Assembly (NCBI RefSeq): GCF_015711605.1
Contig: NZ_JABTEZ010000004.1
Location: 248,001 to 312,000, forward strand
From: Planomonospora sp. ID67723
GTDB lineage: Bacteria > Actinomycetota > Actinomycetes > Streptosporangiales > Streptosporangiaceae
DNA: 64,000 nt
Direction: 5' to 3'
Positions 61,053-64,000 of this stretch are shown one piece after another; the stretch's first letter is position 1; each line of letters opens with the position of its first letter. The translations under genes and the position numbers were made by a program. The notes below the pieces were generated by a model. That model made no database searches. It saw nothing but the letters and a program-made list of their open reading frames with translations, and was not told where the DNA came from.

Positions 61053-61149
61053 CGAGATACGAACGTATCAATAACATCATCATAAATCTCCTGGCATCAA
61101 GGGTATAAGATGTAATTCGTCACGATAATGATGTGGATAGGCTTGGAAT

Positions 61150-61875
61150 ATGCGTGATGAAACGAGGTGTCCGGTCTGCCGCGGCCCGGTGCGGCCGTCC
61201 ACGCGAGGCCGCCGCCCGGTCTACTGCTCCCGCGCCTGTCAGGCCCGCGCGTACCGGTCCCGCAAGAACCCGCCGGTCCCGGCCCCCACCGCCCCGGAGC
61301 CAGCCGGCCGCCAGCGGCAGATCGCCGAGGCGGTCTGGCGGATCGCCGCCGAGCGCGGCCTGCAGATGGCCACCGTCCGGGAGATCGCCGCCGAGGCGGG
61401 CGTGTCCCCGCGGGTGGTGCAGTACCACTTCACCGACAAGCACCACCTGCTGGTCACCGCCCTGCAGATGCTGCACCGGGAAAACGAGCGCCGGGCCCGG
61501 GAGCGGATCTCGGCGCTGCCCGATGCGTCCGACCCGCGGGTGCTGCTGCGCGCCACCCTGGAGGAGCTGCTCCCGCTCGACGAGCAGCGCCGCGCGAGCC
61601 TGCGGGTGATGACCGCCTACTACGCGCGGAGCCTCACCGACCCCGTGCTGGCGGCGGTCTTCCTGCACGAGGGAAGCCCGCTGGAGGACCTGGTCGCCGC
61701 TCTGATCACGGCGGCCGGAGTCCGGCCCTCGATCGACGCGACCCGGGAGGCGGTCCTGCTCGTCGGCGGTGTGACCGGGCTCGGAATCGATCTGCTGAAC
61801 CGGCGCCGCACCTGGGCGGACGTGCGGCGCACCCTGGACTACCACCTGAACCGCATCCTGGCGGAGCAGCCATGA
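61150..61875 (+). CDS. TetR-family regulator with N-terminal zinc module
   Basis: A 241-residue protein. Residues 7-36 form the Cys module: RCPVCRGPVRPSTRGRRPVY, then CSRACQARAYRSR (C-x2-C...C-x3-C type). After a Pro-rich linker comes a complete TetR helix-turn-helix (WRIAAERGLQMATVREIAAE, then AGVSPRVVQYHFTDKHHLLV) and a TetR C-terminal ligand/dimer domain (RASLRVMTAYYARSLTDPVL, VLLVGGVTGLGIDLLNRRRT). TetR proteins do not normally carry such a head. It is divergent from a small membrane protein gene, a possible target. Confidence 0.85.
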   Translation: MRDETRCPVCRGPVRPSTRGRRPVYCSRACQARAYRSRKNPPVPAPTAPEPAGRQRQIAEAVWRIAAERGLQMATVREIAAEAGVSPRVVQYHFTDKHHLLVTALQMLHRENERRARERISALPDASDPRVLLRATLEELLPLDEQRRASLRVMTAYYARSLTDPVLAAVFLHEGSPLEDLVAALITAAGVRPSIDATREAVLLVGGVTGLGIDLLNRRRTWADVRRTLDYHLNRILAEQP

Positions 61876-61946
61876 CCGGGCCATCGGCCGCGCCGATAGT
61901 GCGCCGGCCGGGTCAGCGTTTTATGCCAACGTCTCCGGTGCGCCGC

Positions 61947-62112
61947 TTATAGGCAGGAGATGGCATCAACGCGGGTGGAGTTGTAGGAGCAGGAGTCGAT
62001 CACCTGTCCGCTGGGCCGCAGCAGGTAGGCGCTGTCGCGGTCGTTGTTCCACACGTACTGCCGCCGGCCCCGATACACGGTGGTGGCAGTGTCGGTTCCC
62101 TGGCCGGTGCGC
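61947..62112 (-). pseudogene. Lamin-tail-domain protein, 3' fragment
   Basis: Reading from about 62112 it gives GTDTATTVYRGRRQYVWNND, then RDSAYLLRPSGQVIDSCSYN and ends at 61947. This is the second half of an LTD domain, common at the ends of secreted actinomycete proteins. The N-terminal part is missing; the frame continues upstream into unrelated antisense sequence. Confidence 0.65.
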
Positions 62113-62388
62113 AGCCGGCTGCGCGGCGCGGCCTTCGAGCTGACCGTCACCGCCACGGCGGTGGTTCTCGCAGGAATCCCGATGGTGGAGGGTCTGCGCG
62201 TGGTCGACTCCGGCCGGATCGAGGTCGAGCTCACGCCCGAGCAGGTCGACGCCTTCGGGTTGCAGAGCGGCGTCGCCTACCGGGTGCGGGGCGAGTGGTA
62301 CGGCGCCGACGGCCGGGCGGCGGAGATGCCGGTGGCGGTGGCGATCCGGGTCCCGGCCCGCTGGCTGCAGCCGCTGGGGGAGAGCTGA
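62113..62388 (+). pseudogene. 3' fragment of an unidentified gene
   Basis: It reads AAFELTVTATAVVLAGIPMV, then GRIEVELTPEQVDAFGLQSG and ends PARWLQPLGES. Beta-strand-rich, like phage- or tail-associated small proteins; no proper start codon near the point where it meets the inverted LTD fragment. Both fragments lost their 5' ends at the same junction, which suggests an inversion or deletion. Confidence 0.5.
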
Positions 62389-62518
62389 TCGCAGGCAGAG
62401 GTTGCCGCGTCGGCCCGGAAGGCGGCTGCGGCAGGGGCCGCCTGCTCCCCGTCCACGACAGGAGAGTGAGGAGCAGGCGACGGTAGCGGGCCGACGGTGA
62501 CTAATGGGCGAAGACCGC

Positions 62519-63382
62519 TCATGCGCCGCGGCCACAAAGCGCACCCTGGCTGCCGTCTGGCATGATCTCGAAGCCGCGAAGGATCGGACGCGAATCGGCT
62601 CGACCTGCCGACCTGGTTGCGCTGGCCGGCGTAGCGTAGCTCACCGTGACCCCCCATGATCCCTTCCCCGGTCTGCCTGATGCCGCTCCCGCCGCGGTGA
62701 GTGCTGCCGTCGACGCCTGCGAGCGGTTTCTGACGCATCTGGGCCTGCTGGCCGGGCAACTGCGGGAGCTGCCACCGGATCCCGCAGGCGCCGCACAGGT
62801 CCGGGAGGCCGCGGCCCGGGTCGGCGTGGTCCTGGCGGAGCTGACGGCAGCCGCCGCCGGGCAGCGACCGTAGCGACCGAACCCGGCAACCCAGGAAACA
62901 AAGGAGAGCAGCGCCGGCCACGGGTGGGCGTGGTACTCGCGCGGCACCCGCCGGTAGTCCTGGCCCGGCAACGGGATGACCTCGGCGGCGGCGACATGTA
63001 GATCGTCCAAGGTCGCGCGGCGCGCTCCGGCGCTTTGGCTAACGGTCAGCCGGGCCAGATGCGCCCACCACGAACCACTGGCGCGCCGCCAGCCGCGCAG
63101 CAGGACTATCTGTCCGCCGTAGGCGACCAGTGGTGGCAGCGTCAGCAGCGCTCCCGGACGGTGGGGAAGCTGGTCGTAGGGCTGGCCGTCGAGTTCGGCC
63201 ACATCCGCATACGGCAGGCGCTGCTCGATGATGGATGGTGCGTCCGTCACCGGGTCGGCGGGGATGATCCAGCACAGGTGCGCCCACAGCTGACCCTCGA
63301 GGGGTTCGCGGCCGCGCAGGAACACCGGCCGCCTGCCGTACAGCACCAGCGGCGGCACCGGCAGCAGCGTGGAGGCGGGCAT
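62519..63382 (-). CDS. Hypothetical protein; C-terminal part doubtful
   Basis: From ATG 63382: MPASTLLPVPPLVLYGRRPV, then LRGREPLEGQLWAHLCWIIP and YDQLPHRPGALLTLPPLVAY. The first about 165 residues form two similar halves (VLYGRRPVFLRGREPLEGQL and VAYGGQIVLLRGWRRASGSW), an internal repeat. After about 62880 the frame runs antisense to a convincing plus-strand gene and becomes Ala/Ser/Arg-rich, so the true protein probably ended there before rearrangement. No known family. Confidence 0.5.
   Translation of the reverse strand: MPASTLLPVPPLVLYGRRPVFLRGREPLEGQLWAHLCWIIPADPVTDAPSIIEQRLPYADVAELDGQPYDQLPHRPGALLTLPPLVAYGGQIVLLRGWRRASGSWWAHLARLTVSQSAGARRATLDDLHVAAAEVIPLPGQDYRRVPREYHAHPWPALLSFVSWVAGFGRYGRCPAAAAVSSARTTPTRAAASRTCAAPAGSGGSSRSCPASRPRCVRNRSQASTAALTAAGAASGRPGKGSWGVTVSYATPASATRSAGRADSRPILRGFEIMPDGSQGALCGRGA
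62646..62873 (+). CDS. Small helical protein
   Basis: A 75-residue protein from GTG 62646: AAPAAVSAAVDACERFLTHL, then GLLAGQLRELPPDPAGAAQV and RVGVVLAELTAAAAGQRP. All-helical with strongly GC-biased third codon positions. No ribosome site; a leaderless start is possible. Overlaps the doubtful end of the minus-strand gene at 62519-63382. Function unknown. Confidence 0.5.
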   Translation: MTPHDPFPGLPDAAPAAVSAAVDACERFLTHLGLLAGQLRELPPDPAGAAQVREAAARVGVVLAELTAAAAGQRP

Positions 63383-63470
63383 GCGCCGACTCTACCGTTT
63401 TATCGATCACGTGTTCTATGCCGGGGTGGGTGTGTCGGCGCTGCGGCCGGTGCCGCGTTCGTGTGACTCC

Positions 63471-63689
63471 CAGCGATAGTTGTCACTTGCCAGAGATAGT
63501 TGTCACCACGGTCCACACCTCCGAGCGCCTCTGGCGCGAATCACCTGGTCAGCCTGCTACTCGGTGGTGACAACAACGCTGGCAAGCCGCGGTAGGTGAC
63601 AGGTACCGCTGGGAGGGGGTGACAACTAGCGCTGGGAACCGGTCGTTGGGCACCAGCTCAGCCCGCCCGTCAGTGACAACTATCGCTGG
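63471..63689. repeat. Inverted cluster of GATAGTTGTCAC repeats
   Basis: CAGCGATAGTTGTCAC (63471) and CAGAGATAGTTGTCAC (63491) face GTGACAACAACGCTGG (63567), GTGACAACTAGCGCTGG (63619) and GTGACAACTATCGCTGG (63673). Two direct copies on the left and three inverted on the right within 219 bp, with no gene between. The layout matches the two multi-repeat ends of an IS21-like element with its interior deleted. Confidence 0.75.
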
Positions 63690-63708
63690 TGGTCACAGTT
63701 CGTCGCCG

Positions 63709-64000
63709 TCAGATGATCTCGGGCACCTGGTAGTCGGGGTGCGCTCCGGGGCGCTGCCCGGCGCGCAGGCCATACAGGAAGTAGATGATGCAGCCGGCGC
63801 CGCTGTGGCAGCGCACGTGGACGCCGTAGCGGTGGGCCTGGCCGGTGAACGGGCCGACGCCGGCGATCTGTGGGCTGGCCGCGTTGATGAGCAGGGCCAC
63901 CAGCCAGTTCTCGACGTCCTAGATGCGGACCTGCGGAGCCTCGGGCAGCGGGGCCGCGGGAACCGGCTCCAGGACCGCACCGTCGATGATGCGCTCATCT
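63709..64000 (-). pseudogene. Unidentified gene with in-frame TAG (runs off the right edge)
   Basis: The frame enters from the right edge as ERIIDGAVLEPVPAAPLPEA, meets a TAG at 63918-63920, then continues DVENWLVALLINAASPQIAG, VGPFTGQAHRYGVHVRCHSG and ends YQVPEII at 63709. The two sides look like one protein interrupted by a nonsense change (for example CAG or GAG to TAG). A start at the GTG in NWLVALL would give a short product. No family recognised. Confidence 0.5.

Noticed and set aside
63471-63689. CRISPR array
   Set aside because: Repeats switch orientation and spacing is irregular; no cas genes nearby.
1-64000. tRNA or rRNA genes and tRNA-based attachment sites
   Set aside because: No T-loop-like block within a cloverleaf-sized context was recognised by eye; a tRNAscan run would settle this.

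Overview
The window is high-GC actinomycete DNA. Lineage-typical families are a Methyltransf_19-type SAM methyltransferase, DUF6879 with XRE/DUF5753, DUF4259, DUF6578, a sortase with its surface proteins, and an RHS toxin. A Streptosporangiaceae-like host (Nonomuraea, Streptosporangium or Actinomadura type) is an inference; nothing here fixes the genus. Apart from kdpD at the left edge, nearly everything is accessory DNA: serine and tyrosine recombinases, IS30, IS3, IS5 and IS1182-type elements or relics, and many genes broken by insertions or frameshifts.

Layout. 1-610: 5' part of kdpD. 0.7-9 kb: mobile-element zone with IS30 copies, two serine recombinases with their own inverted repeats, an intact IS3 element and small DUF genes. 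9-13.9 kb: decayed metabolic locus (membrane/HprK-like chimera, APH-type kinase, SDR, frameshifted class III aminotransferase). 13.9-25.1 kb: a NUDIX gene split by a 10,667-bp unit with matching terminal inverted repeats and a 5-bp target duplication. Its cargo is a compact biosynthetic operon: AfsA-like protein, ICMT-like methyltransferase, rifampicin-phosphotransferase-like dikinase, UbiA prenyltransferase, P450 and nitroreductase, with a divergent KAS III-like gene. 25.3-33.2 kb: exonuclease, XRE/DUF6879 module, SAM methyltransferase operon, DHFR-like and AraC-type genes. 33.5-50 kb: cell-surface island with an RCC1-like/Calx-beta protein, sortase plus two anchored proteins, a DNRLRE/ricin/LamG protein and a 2165-residue RHS protein with a low-GC nuclease tip and immunity gene. 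50-64 kb: integrase, coiled-coil zinc-module proteins (one split by IS5), an FG-GAP protein, a zinc-module/TetR fusion and numerous truncated genes.

Working together. The 17.5-24.7 kb genes overlap by ATGA-type junctions and read as one transcript, so they probably make one small molecule. Condensing (KAS III), hotdog (AfsA), phosphotransfer, prenyl transfer, methylation and oxidation/reduction steps are all represented, but the product cannot be read from sequence. The strongest structural observation is that this cluster sits inside what looks like a composite transposon. Other notable points are the Cys-rich zinc module shared by four genes between 52 and 62 kb, and two low-GC gene pairs of toxin/immunity layout.
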